Shown in pieces: positions 1 through 5,940 of a stretch of DNA of 6,352 nucleotides. The notes under the pieces are model-generated. The model saw only the letters and a list, made by a program, of their open reading frames with translations. It searched no databases and had not been told where the DNA came from. The stretch's first letter is position 1. Every line of letters begins with the position of its first letter. The DNA is taken from the NCBI GenBank assembly GCA_017965685.1, contig JAGCPM010000053.1, forward strand, positions 1 to 6,352, given 5' to 3'. Origin of the DNA: Kiritimatiellia bacterium. GTDB lineage: Bacteria > Verrucomicrobiota > Kiritimatiellia > RFP12 > UBA1067. The position numbers were made by a program, and so were the translations under genes.

Positions 1-1701
1 GAGCTCAAGGAGCAGACGCTTGATGCGATGGATCTCGAGAGGGAGCGCGGGATAACGATAAAATCCCATCCCGTCTCGATGCATTACGAGGCCAAGGACG
101 GAAAGACCTACCTCTTCAACCTTCTGGACACCCCGGGCCACGTTGACTTCGCGTACGAGGTGTCGCGCTCGATGGGCGCGTGCGAGGGCGCGCTGCTGGT
201 AGTGGACGCCGCGCAGGGCGTGGAGGCACAGACCGTCGCCAACACCTATTTCGCGCAGGACGCGCAGCTCGAGATAGTGCCCGTCCTCAACAAGGTCGAT
301 CTTCCTGGCGCGAACGTTGCGGAAACGAGTCGCGAGATAGAGGACATTCTCGCGATACCCATGGACGATCCGCTTCTCGTTTCGGCGAAGACGGGCATGG
401 GGTGCCCCGAGGTTCTGGAAGCCATAGTGAAGAGAATCCCGCCGCCCAGGACGAACGGCAAGGACGCGCCGCTCAGGGCGCTCGTGTTCGACTCGGTATT
501 CGACGAATTCCGCGGAGTGATAGTCTACGTCCGGATAATGGACGGCGCGATCAAGGCCGGGCAGGGCGTGACATTCATGGGCAGCAGGGTTTCCACGACC
601 GTCCACGAAGTCGGCATATTCTCGCCGGACAAGAAGCCGGTCGACACCCTCGAGGCCGGGCAGGTCGGCTACATAGTCGGCACGGTGAAGGACCCGAGCG
701 AAATCAAGATCGGCGATACCGTAACCACGACCAGGTTGGGCGCGACCGAGCCGCTGCCCGGATTCAAGGATATCCACCCGACCGTCTTCTGCGGCATATA
801 CCCGATGAGCACCGACGAGTTCGGCAAGGTCGAGGCCGGGCTCGAGAAGCTGCATCTGAATGACAGCGCGTTCACGTTCCACCACGAATCGTCGCTCGCG
901 CTCGGTTTCGGTTTCAGGTGTGGATTCCTGGGACTTCTCCATATGGAGATCGTGCAGGAAAGACTGAGGCGCGAATTCGGGCTCGACATAATCTCCACTT
1001 CGCCGGGCGTAGTATACAGGCTCAAGATGAAATCGGGCGAGGAAAGAACGCTCGACAATCCCCTGCAAATGCCCGACCCGAGCGCGCTCGAATCGATATC
1101 CGAGCCGACGCTGAAGGCGCGAATCATAACGCCTTCCGAATCCATCGGCGACGTGATGAGAATTGTGATGGACAGGCGCGGACTCGTGGAGGCGACCGAG
1201 ACCATCGACGCGAAAAGGGTGATGCTCCACTGCATGCTGCCCCTCAACGAGATACTCATCGACTTCCACGACACCCTCAAGTCTGTCAGTCACGGCTACG
1301 CCTCGATGGACTACGAGCCCGCCGGATACCAGATTTCCGACATCGTGAAGATGGACATTCTGCTGAACGGCGAGACAGTCGACGCGTTCGCTACGATGGT
1401 GCACCGCGACAAGGCGCGCGCGAGGGGGATACAGATGTGCAAGGCTCTTGCGGAGACGATACCCCCGCACCAGTTCAAGATTCCCGTTCAGGCCGCGATT
1501 GGTCGCGAGATAATAGCGCGCGAGGATATAAGGCCGTTCCGGAAGGACGTTCTCGCGAAGCTCTACGGCGGCGACGTGACGCGCAAGATGAAAGTCCTCG
1601 AAAAGCAGAAACGGGGCAAGGCGCGCATGAAGGAATTCGGCCACGTGAACGTGCCGCAGTCGGCGTTCATCGCGGTTCTCAAGGGCACCATAAAGGAATA
1701 G
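1..1701 (+). CDS. lepA: Elongation factor 4 (LepA) GTPase, 5' end outside window
   Basis: LepA/EF4 is a ribosome-associated translational GTPase that can back-translocate ribosomes and affects initiation and ribosome assembly; it acts in the cytoplasm and at the membrane. The frame is open from base 1, giving 566 visible residues against about 600 in the family, so only the first 35-40 residues with the G1 P-loop are missing upstream. Visible motifs are G2 (RERGITIK just after the methionine at base 28), G3 DTPGH about 34 residues after that methionine, G4 NKVD about 90 residues after it, and G5 SAK about 120 residues after it. Further on are the domain III hallmark GFGFRCGFLGLLHMEI and the LepA-specific C-terminal domain (VLAKLYGGDVTRK, then a lysine-rich helix). 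That C-terminal domain separates LepA from EF-G and BipA. The methionine at 28 is internal and is not the true start. The stop TAG runs directly into the Shine-Dalgarno sequence of pyrF, so lepA heads or continues the operon. Confidence 0.97.
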   Translation, partial: ELKEQTLDAMDLERERGITIKSHPVSMHYEAKDGKTYLFNLLDTPGHVDFAYEVSRSMGACEGALLVVDAAQGVEAQTVANTYFAQDAQLEIVPVLNKVDLPGANVAETSREIEDILAIPMDDPLLVSAKTGMGCPEVLEAIVKRIPPPRTNGKDAPLRALVFDSVFDEFRGVIVYVRIMDGAIKAGQGVTFMGSRVSTTVHEVGIFSPDKKPVDTLEAGQVGYIVGTVKDPSEIKIGDTVTTTRLGATEPLPGFKDIHPTVFCGIYPMSTDEFGKVEAGLEKLHLNDSAFTFHHESSLALGFGFRCGFLGLLHMEIVQERLRREFGLDIISTSPGVVYRLKMKSGEERTLDNPLQMPDPSALESISEPTLKARIITPSESIGDVMRIVMDRRGLVEATETIDAKRVMLHCMLPLNEILIDFHDTLKSVSHGYASMDYEPAGYQISDIVKMDILLNGETVDAFATMVHRDKARARGIQMCKALAETIPPHQFKIPVQAAIGREIIAREDIRPFRKDVLAKLYGGDVTRKMKVLEKQKRGKARMKEFGHVNVPQSAFIAVLKGTIKE

Positions 1702-1712
1702 GAGGAACCATC

Positions 1713-2408
1713 ATGGCGGAACTCATAGCGGCACTCGACGTGCAGACGCGGGAAGAGGCGGTAGCGCAGGTCAAGCGCATCGGCGACGGCGTAGGCTTCT
1801 ACAAGATAGGCCTCGAATTGTTCACGGCCGAAGGGCCGGACGTGGTGAAGGCCGTGAAGGACCTCGGCAAGAAGGTGTTTTTGGACCTCAAGTTCCACGA
1901 CATTCCCCGCACCGTCGAAAGAGCGGTCCGGTCTGGCGGCAAACTTGGCGTGGATCTTATGACGATCCATTCGGTCGGCGGCAAAGCCATGATCAGGGCC
2001 GCGGCCGGTGCGGCGGCCGAATTCGGCGAGGCGGGGCCGAAGATTCTCGCGGTTACGGTTCTCACTTCGCTCGACAGGAGCGATCTGGAGGATGTCGGCA
2101 TAACAGGCCGCACTCCCGCCGACCAGGTAGCGGCGATGGCGAAATTCGCAACGGAAAACGGCGCGCACGGGCTGGTTTGCAGTCCTCTTGAAGTGGGTTC
2201 CCTTTTCAGGGCGCTCAAGGCCGGCACGCTTTTCATAACGCCGGGAGTCAGGCCGGCCGGTTCGGCCGTCGGCGACCAGAAGAGGGTCGCGACACCTGCG
2301 GACGCGGTCCGCGACGGCGCCACGCACTTGGTCGTCGGCAGGCCGATTCTCGCCGCGCCAGATCCCGCCGCCGCCGCCCGCGCCATCCTCGCCGAAATGT
2401 CCGCCTGA
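1713..2408 (+). CDS. pyrF: Orotidine 5'-phosphate decarboxylase
   Basis: This enzyme converts OMP to UMP, the last step of de novo UMP synthesis, in the cytoplasm as a TIM-barrel dimer. The product is 231 residues, normal for the short bacterial OMP decarboxylase group. The N-terminal strand AALDV holds the ribose-binding Asp9, and Lys31 lies in FYKIGLELF. The catalytic Asp-x-Lys-x-x-Asp array is LDLKFHDIP with Asp58, Lys60 and Asp63. The phosphate-binding loops are TPGVRP (about 176-181), the following DQKR, and VVGRP (about 207-211). The start ATG has a strong Shine-Dalgarno (AGGAGGA, 1700-1706) that shares bases with the lepA stop codon. The same frame stays open upstream inside lepA, but that part is an arginine-rich shadow. 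The stop overlaps the pyrC start by one base. All key residues are present, so the enzyme should be active. Confidence 0.96.
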   Translation: MAELIAALDVQTREEAVAQVKRIGDGVGFYKIGLELFTAEGPDVVKAVKDLGKKVFLDLKFHDIPRTVERAVRSGGKLGVDLMTIHSVGGKAMIRAAAGAAAEFGEAGPKILAVTVLTSLDRSDLEDVGITGRTPADQVAAMAKFATENGAHGLVCSPLEVGSLFRALKAGTLFITPGVRPAGSAVGDQKRVATPADAVRDGATHLVVGRPILAAPDPAAAARAILAEMSA

Positions 2409-2410
2409 TG
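2406..2410 (+). promoter_or_regulatory. TGATG stop-start overlap coupling pyrF to pyrC
   Basis: The pyrF stop TGA (2406-2408) shares its last base with the pyrC ATG (2408-2410). The 40 bases upstream are C-rich and contain no purine-rich Shine-Dalgarno sequence. pyrC is therefore probably translated by ribosomes that terminate on pyrF and restart, which would keep the two pyrimidine enzymes in proportion. The overlap is seen directly; the coupling is inferred. Confidence 0.7.
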
Positions 2411-3502
2411 GCAAGCATCCTCGAGTTCTCCGGTTTCATAGACGTGCACGTGCATTTCCGCGATCCGGGGATGCCGGAGGCGGAGACCACGGCGAGCGGA
2501 CTCGCGGCCGCCGAAAAGGGCGGCTTCGCGCTCGTCGTGACGATGCCCAACACCAGTCCCGCCGGCGACAGCGTGGCGTGGGTGAAGGCCAATCTCGCCG
2601 CCAGAAGCGCGAACGGGACGCGGATAATCCCGTCGGCCTGCATAACGAAAGGCCGTCTCGGGCGCGAAGTCGCGGACCTCGAAAATCTCGCGGAGGCGGG
2701 CGCGGCGTTCTTCACGGACGACGGATCGTACGTTGCAGACGACCGCGTGATGGAAGAGGCGATGTTCCGCGCCAAGGCGTTGGGAATGGCGATTTGCGAG
2801 CATGCGATGGACCCGGCGGAATTGAAGGGCGGTGTCATACGGGACTGCCCGCTGGCGAGAAAACTGGGGCTTCCCGTCATCAGCGTGGAGACCGAGACAA
2901 AAGCCATAGAGCGCGATCTTTCCATATGCCGGACGACCGGCTGCCGGCTGCACATACAGCACATTTCGACCGCAAGAGGCGTGGAGCTCGTGCGGGGCGC
3001 ACAGAAGGAGGGGTTGCTCGTCACGGCGGAGGCGACTCCGCACCATCTGCTCTTTTCGTGCGAGGAGCTCACTGCTGACGACGCGAATTTCAAGATGGCG
3101 CCGCCGCTCGGGAACGGCGAGGACCGCTCGGAATTGAGGAAAGCCGTGAAGGAAGGTGCGTTGATGTTCGCGACCGACCACGCTCCGCATCCAGCCGCCG
3201 CGAAGTCGCACGGGTTCGCGCGTTCCGCGAACGGAATACTCGGCCTCGAGACCGCCATTCCCGCGACGTACCGCGCTATGGTCGAGGAGGAGGGCATGCC
3301 CATCGACGCCTGGGCGAGGGCGTGGAGCGAAATGCCGCGCGCGATAATCCGCGGCGACATTGGCGAGCTTCCCCCGACGTGCGTCATCATCGGCGAAAGG
3401 CGCATGGTCAACGGTGGTTCGTTTGCCAGCCTGAGCCGCAATTCACCATATGGTTCGATGGTGTTCGATTGCTGGCCGGAAGCCCGGCGGAAGGGAGGCT
3501 GA
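2408..3502 (+). CDS. pyrC: Dihydroorotase, type I, with shortened ends
   Basis: A cyclic amidohydrolase that interconverts carbamoyl-aspartate and dihydroorotate, the third step of pyrimidine synthesis. Metal and substrate residues of the amidohydrolase barrel are all visible. HVHFRDPG carries His14, His16 and Arg18; MPNTSP is around 46-51; FTDDG around 103-106 holds the Asp that replaces carboxy-lysine in type I bacterial enzymes. His132 lies in CEHAMDP, His185 in HIQHIST, ATPHHL is at 209-214, and the catalytic Asp257 is in ATDHAPH. GILGLETAIP and RNSPYG follow. At 364 residues it is shorter than the roughly 420-430 of most type I enzymes. The metal motif begins 14 residues from the start instead of about 55-60, so most of the N-terminal beta-sandwich strands are absent. 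The C-terminal sandwich part is also short. I found no ATG, GTG or TTG in the same frame in the last 70 bases of pyrF. The symbol pyrC is functional; type I enzymes are also called AllB-like, but the pyrF neighbour supports dihydroorotase over hydantoinase or allantoinase. Confidence 0.92.
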   Translation: MASILEFSGFIDVHVHFRDPGMPEAETTASGLAAAEKGGFALVVTMPNTSPAGDSVAWVKANLAARSANGTRIIPSACITKGRLGREVADLENLAEAGAAFFTDDGSYVADDRVMEEAMFRAKALGMAICEHAMDPAELKGGVIRDCPLARKLGLPVISVETETKAIERDLSICRTTGCRLHIQHISTARGVELVRGAQKEGLLVTAEATPHHLLFSCEELTADDANFKMAPPLGNGEDRSELRKAVKEGALMFATDHAPHPAAAKSHGFARSANGILGLETAIPATYRAMVEEEGMPIDAWARAWSEMPRAIIRGDIGELPPTCVIIGERRMVNGGSFASLSRNSPYGSMVFDCWPEARRKGG

Positions 3503-3505
3503 GGT

Positions 3506-4324
3506 ATGGATAAAGGCATGTTCGACAGGGCCGCAGGCTATCTGCCCGACGTCTGTTTCGAGAATCCGCCCGATCTGGGGATGGTTCTCGGGAGCGGCTG
3601 GAGCGACGCCCTCAAGGCCGATCGCACCATAGTCCGGATTCCCTACGCCGGCATACCGGAGTTGGGAGGCGCGACGGTCGCGGGGCACACCGGCGAATTC
3701 GTCCTTTGCGAGCGCCATGGCCGCAAGATCGCCGCGTGGCGCGGGCGCCGCCACTGGTACGAAGGCGTGCCGTGGGAAAGCGTGGTGATGCCGGTCGAGA
3801 TATTGCGGCGGATGGGCTGCCAGAATCTGCTGCTCACGAACGCCTCCGGCGGAATCAATCCCGTGCTGAGGCCCGGCGATTTCGTGATTGTGCGCGACCA
3901 CATAAACATGGTCGGGCTCAATCCCCTGATGGGGGCGCACCGCGAAGAGTGGGGCGACAGGTTTCCGGACATGACCGAAATATACTCGAAGCATTTCGCG
4001 GAGCTTCTGCACGCCGGGGCGAACAGACTCGACCTTAGAGTCATGGACGGCGTATACGCGTACACTTCGGGGCCCTGCTACGAGACTCCGGCGGAAGTGC
4101 AGTTCTACAAGGCGGTCGGCGCGGACGTCGTGGGGATGTCCACGGTGCCGGAGGCTATCTTCGCAAAGGCGTGCGGCTTCAGGATCGCGGGGATATCGCT
4201 CGTCTCGAATCTCGCGGCGGGGATTTCGCGGCGGCCGCTCGCGCACGAAGAGGTGGTGAACGCGGCGCAGGCGGCGAAGGAGCCGATGGGCGCGCTGATC
4301 GACGATTTCATCTCGCGCCTGTGA
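3506..4324 (+). CDS. punA: Purine nucleoside phosphorylase, trimeric PNP-I type
   Basis: It cleaves purine (deoxy)ribonucleosides with phosphate to the free base and (deoxy)ribose 1-phosphate, for purine salvage in the cytoplasm. The 272 residues match the trimeric high-specificity PNP family. In order: GSGW (29-32, phosphate loop), GHTGEF (60-65), RRHWYEG (81-87; Arg81 and His83 correspond to the phosphate-binding Arg84 and His86 of human PNP), TNASGGINP (111-119), DHINMVGLNPL (131-141), GPCYETPAE (189-197) with the base-contacting Glu193, GMSTVPEAI (210-218), and SNLAAGIS with Asn235. The Glu193/Asn235 pair corresponds to human Glu201/Asn243 and predicts guanosine and inosine as substrates, with adenosine a poor one. 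The start has a good Shine-Dalgarno (GGGAGG, 3493-3498) inside the 3' end of pyrC. The stop overlaps the recombinase start by four bases. Confidence 0.95.
   Translation: MDKGMFDRAAGYLPDVCFENPPDLGMVLGSGWSDALKADRTIVRIPYAGIPELGGATVAGHTGEFVLCERHGRKIAAWRGRRHWYEGVPWESVVMPVEILRRMGCQNLLLTNASGGINPVLRPGDFVIVRDHINMVGLNPLMGAHREEWGDRFPDMTEIYSKHFAELLHAGANRLDLRVMDGVYAYTSGPCYETPAEVQFYKAVGADVVGMSTVPEAIFAKACGFRIAGISLVSNLAAGISRRPLAHEEVVNAAQAAKEPMGALIDDFISRL
4321..4324 (+). promoter_or_regulatory. GTGA start-stop overlap between punA and xerD
   Basis: The recombinase GTG start (4321-4323) overlaps the punA TGA stop (4322-4324). No Shine-Dalgarno-like purine run is visible within 15 bases upstream, and a rare start codon is used. 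Low-level translation of the recombinase by reinitiation after punA is the simplest reading. The start is fixed by homology: the typical Xer N-terminus begins a few residues after it. Confidence 0.65.
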
Positions 4325-5232
4325 AGCTTTCCGACGCCATAGATTCCTTCGAGGCGCACCTGCGGTTCGAGCGCGAACTTTCCGAAAACACGTGCGTCTC
4401 CTACGCGAGCGATCTGCGCTTCTTCTCGGAGTGGCTCAAGGCTCGCGGAATCGGCGACGCCGGCGAAATCACGCGCGCGCACATTGTCGATTTCCTGGAA
4501 TCCGAGCGCGACGGTGGAAAGAAATCGACTACCATGGCCAGGCGGCGCGCCGCAGTGAGAATGCTTACGCGCTACCTGAGCGAGAGAGGCATGATAAAAG
4601 AAGATCCTGCGGAACTTCTTGAATCCGCGAAGAAGGATCGCCCTCTACCGAGAGTCCTTTCGGAGGAGGAAACCTTCGCCATGATTGACGCCGTCGACGG
4701 CAAGGACCCTAGGTCGTTGCGCGACAGGGCGATGCTTGAGGTCCTTTACGGCGCGGGAATGCGAGTTTCTGAACTTTGCGGACTTCGCCTAGACGACATA
4801 ACAGGCGACGGCGAGCTTTTCAGGATAACCGGCAAGGGCATGAAAGAGCGGATCGTCCCCGTTGGTTCTGCGGCGGGAAGGGCTCTCGAGGCGTATTTCG
4901 CCTCCGCCCGCGACACTTTCACGAAGGGCGACTCCGCCGAGAACCACGTTTTCGTGACCCGGCGCGGCGGAGCGTTCACGCGGCAGGGTGTCTTCAAGAT
5001 ATTGAAGGAAAGGGCTGCGAACGCCGGTATCGACCCCTCGCGCATCTCGCCGCATGTGCTCAGGCACTCGTTCGCCTCGCACATGCTCCAGCGTGGGGCG
5101 GACATCCGCGCAATACAGGAGCTCCTGGGCCACGCCGACATTGGCACAACCCAGGTATACACCCATGTTGACGTTTCGCGCTTCGCGGAAATACACCGCC
5201 TCCATCCAAGACACGACGAACAGGGAGAATAG
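4321..5232 (+). CDS. xerD: Xer-type tyrosine recombinase (XerD/XerC)
   Basis: A site-specific recombinase that, with its partner, resolves chromosome dimers at the dif site near the terminus. Length is 303 residues with the GTG start, typical of XerC/XerD. The N-terminal SAM-like DNA-binding domain (about 1-90) has the family pattern FEAHLRFERELSENTCVSY. The catalytic domain (about 108-290) shows the full tyrosine recombinase set: Arg148 in GAGMRVSEL, Lys172 in GKGMKER, His245 and Arg248 in HVLRHSFASHML, His271 in LLGHADIGTTQVYTH, and the nucleophile Tyr280. Length, domain order and operon position point to the housekeeping Xer protein, not a phage or transposon integrase. In Bacillus subtilis xerD (ripX) also lies near a purine nucleoside phosphorylase gene (pupG), which supports the XerD name; XerC cannot be excluded from sequence alone. 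A possible ATG at 4171 would put a low-complexity arginine/alanine stretch in front and is not used. Confidence 0.88.
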   Translation: MKLSDAIDSFEAHLRFERELSENTCVSYASDLRFFSEWLKARGIGDAGEITRAHIVDFLESERDGGKKSTTMARRRAAVRMLTRYLSERGMIKEDPAELLESAKKDRPLPRVLSEEETFAMIDAVDGKDPRSLRDRAMLEVLYGAGMRVSELCGLRLDDITGDGELFRITGKGMKERIVPVGSAAGRALEAYFASARDTFTKGDSAENHVFVTRRGGAFTRQGVFKILKERAANAGIDPSRISPHVLRHSFASHMLQRGADIRAIQELLGHADIGTTQVYTHVDVSRFAEIHRLHPRHDEQGE

Positions 5233-5233
5233 G

Positions 5234-5734
5234 ATGAAACTCAAGACAAACAGGGAATACGCCGCGAGGCATCTTTTCGTGACCGCCGTGATGCTCGCGC
5301 TGTCGTGCTGGTTCGGATTCGACGCGATAGTGCGCTATCCCGCGACTCCGGCGCGCGAGCTGTACGTCTCGATAGAGGCGGCCGAACCGCCGGAGGGCTT
5401 CAACCTTGATGCCTTCAAGGAGCAGAAGATACAGACCCAGTACGGTTTCGCCTTCCTGGCTTTTCTCGCCGCCGCAATAGTGGGCGTGAGGCTTTGGAAC
5501 AGCTGGGCGTTCGGCTTCGAGTTCGGTGAAGACGGATTTTCCGTCGCCGGAAAGAAATTCCCCTATTCCGCGATGAAGGCCGTCGACATGAAAAAATGGG
5601 AGAAGCTTGGTCTTGTGCGCTTCACGGTGCTGGACGGCGGCAGGCCGCGCCGCATCACGCTCGATTCGTGGCACCATCTGGGCGTGAAGGAATTCGTGGA
5701 GAAGTCGGGATGCGGGGAATCTGGTGGGCTATAG
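5234..5734 (+). CDS. Uncharacterised two-helix membrane protein with PH-like C-terminal part
   Basis: I do not recognise a named family. The product has 166 residues. Two hydrophobic segments, about 14-33 and 70-88, look like membrane helices joined by a polar loop of roughly 35 residues. After the second helix comes a soluble region (about 93-158). Its pattern of short strands, with FGEDGFSVAGKKFPYSAMKAVDMKKWEKLG and then a strand and a terminal helix HLGVKEFVEK, resembles the PH-like domains attached to small bacterial membrane proteins in Planctomycetes and relatives. That comparison is from memory and is an inference. The two-helix layout would place both N- and C-terminal parts on the same side, most likely the cytoplasm. 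The start ATG follows the xerD stop by one base and has a Shine-Dalgarno AGGGAG at 5222-5227. It is the last gene of the operon, and its final 13 bases are also the 3' end of the tRNA on the opposite strand. Confidence 0.8.
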   Translation: MKLKTNREYAARHLFVTAVMLALSCWFGFDAIVRYPATPARELYVSIEAAEPPEGFNLDAFKEQKIQTQYGFAFLAFLAAAIVGVRLWNSWAFGFEFGEDGFSVAGKKFPYSAMKAVDMKKWEKLGLVRFTVLDGGRPRRITLDSWHHLGVKEFVEKSGCGESGGL

Positions 5735-5798
5735 TGGATTCGGACCACTGACCTCTTCCATGTCAAGGAAGCGCTCTAACCAACTGAGCTAATAGCCC
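5722..5798 (-). tRNA. tRNA-Val with anticodon GAC
   Basis: The minus strand folds into a complete 77-base cloverleaf that reads the valine codons GUC and GUU. The acceptor pairs GGGCTAT with ATAGCCC in seven Watson-Crick pairs. The D arm is GCTC/GAGC with loop AGTTGGTTA (G18 and G19 present). The anticodon stem is CTTCC/GGAAG with loop TTGACAT, placing GAC at plus-strand 5764-5762. The variable loop is AGGTC and the T stem is AGTGG/CCACT. The discriminator is A and the CCA is encoded (5724-5722). The anticodon loop and variable region match the E. coli tRNA-Val(GAC) pattern. The T loop reads TCCGAAT, so position 55 is C instead of the near-universal U. A promoter lies just upstream. No hairpin followed by a T run is visible downstream, where the convergent gene lies. 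Confidence 0.96.
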
Positions 5799-5811
5799 CG
5801 AAACGGCATGT

Positions 5812-5841
5812 AGTATATCATAATCCGGCCTGATTCGTCAA
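5812..5841 (-). promoter_or_regulatory. Promoter of the tRNA-Val gene
   Basis: On the minus strand the -35 box TTGACG (5841-5836) is followed by an 18-base spacer and the -10 box TATACT (5817-5812). A TGA directly before the -10 box makes it an extended -10. Thirteen bases separate the -10 box from the first base of the mature tRNA, leaving a leader of only a few bases for RNase P to remove. The near-consensus boxes suggest strong sigma-70-type expression, as expected for a tRNA gene. Confidence 0.82.
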
Positions 5842-5883
5842 TGGGGTATTTTCAACTGAGCGAATAAAGCGCGAAACGCGAGG
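5842..5883. other. Spacer between the divergent promoters with a D-arm-like fragment
   Basis: These 42 bases between the two -35 boxes contain no gene. Two details stand out. On the minus strand, GCTCAGTTG (5861-5853) repeats the tRNA D-arm sequence at 5789-5781, and ATT plus a nearby GTTTCG also match the bases leading into the real tRNA. CGCG-AAA-CGCG (5870-5880) is a short palindrome that could be a protein-binding site. Either could be chance at this length. Confidence 0.35.
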
Positions 5884-5913
5884 TTGACCCGCAAGGGCGG
5901 AATTTGATATACT
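5884..5913 (+). promoter_or_regulatory. Promoter of hisI
   Basis: The -35 box TTGACC (5884-5889), an 18-base spacer and the -10 box TATACT (5908-5913) with TGA in front form an extended -10 promoter reading to the right. Transcription would begin near 5920, giving a 5' leader of about 20 bases with Shine-Dalgarno AGGGAG (5931-5936) and ATG at 5941. That leaves no room for a leader peptide or attenuator, so hisI is not controlled by classical histidine attenuation here. The spacer contains CCC-GCAA-GGG (5888-5897), a small inverted repeat overlapping the -35 box. Confidence 0.8.
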
Positions 5914-5940
5914 ACGAACAATCGAAAAACAGGGAGTGAC

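Larger units (their letters stand above)
5810..5915. repeat. Imperfect inverted repeat carrying two divergent promoters
   Basis: The 32 bases from 5841 down to 5810 on the minus strand and the 32 bases 5884-5915 on the plus strand align without gaps and agree at 24 positions by my count. The match covers the -35 box, part of the 18-base spacer (AGG, CGGA) and an identical 11-base tract TGATATACTAC containing the extended -10 box. The arms are 42 bases apart. Similarity stops at the edges of the promoter boxes. Confidence 0.7.

Noticed and set aside
918..1712. In-frame upstream extension of pyrF inside lepA
   Set aside because: The extension is arginine-rich out-of-frame lepA sequence; the ATG at 1713 has a strong Shine-Dalgarno and matches the family N-terminus.
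1799..3519. Long minus-strand open frames (up to 470 codons) opposite pyrF and pyrC
   Set aside because: They lie opposite intact, fully recognisable enzymes, are rich in Arg, Ser and Ala, and resemble no family; they are shadows of GC-rich codon usage.
4171..4320. ATG at 4171 as an earlier start for the recombinase
   Set aside because: It would overlap punA by about 150 bases and add a low-complexity Arg/Ala segment not found in Xer proteins; the GTG at 4321 fits the family start.
5600..5735. Rho-independent terminator for the operon or the tRNA
   Set aside because: No GC-rich hairpin followed by a T run was found on either strand here; the only strong stems belong to the tRNA itself.
4321..5798. 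Tyrosine recombinase near a tRNA gene as the edge of an integrative element
   Set aside because: The recombinase is a standard-length Xer protein in an operon with punA, another gene lies between it and the tRNA, and I see no repeat of the tRNA 3' end in the window that could be an attachment site.
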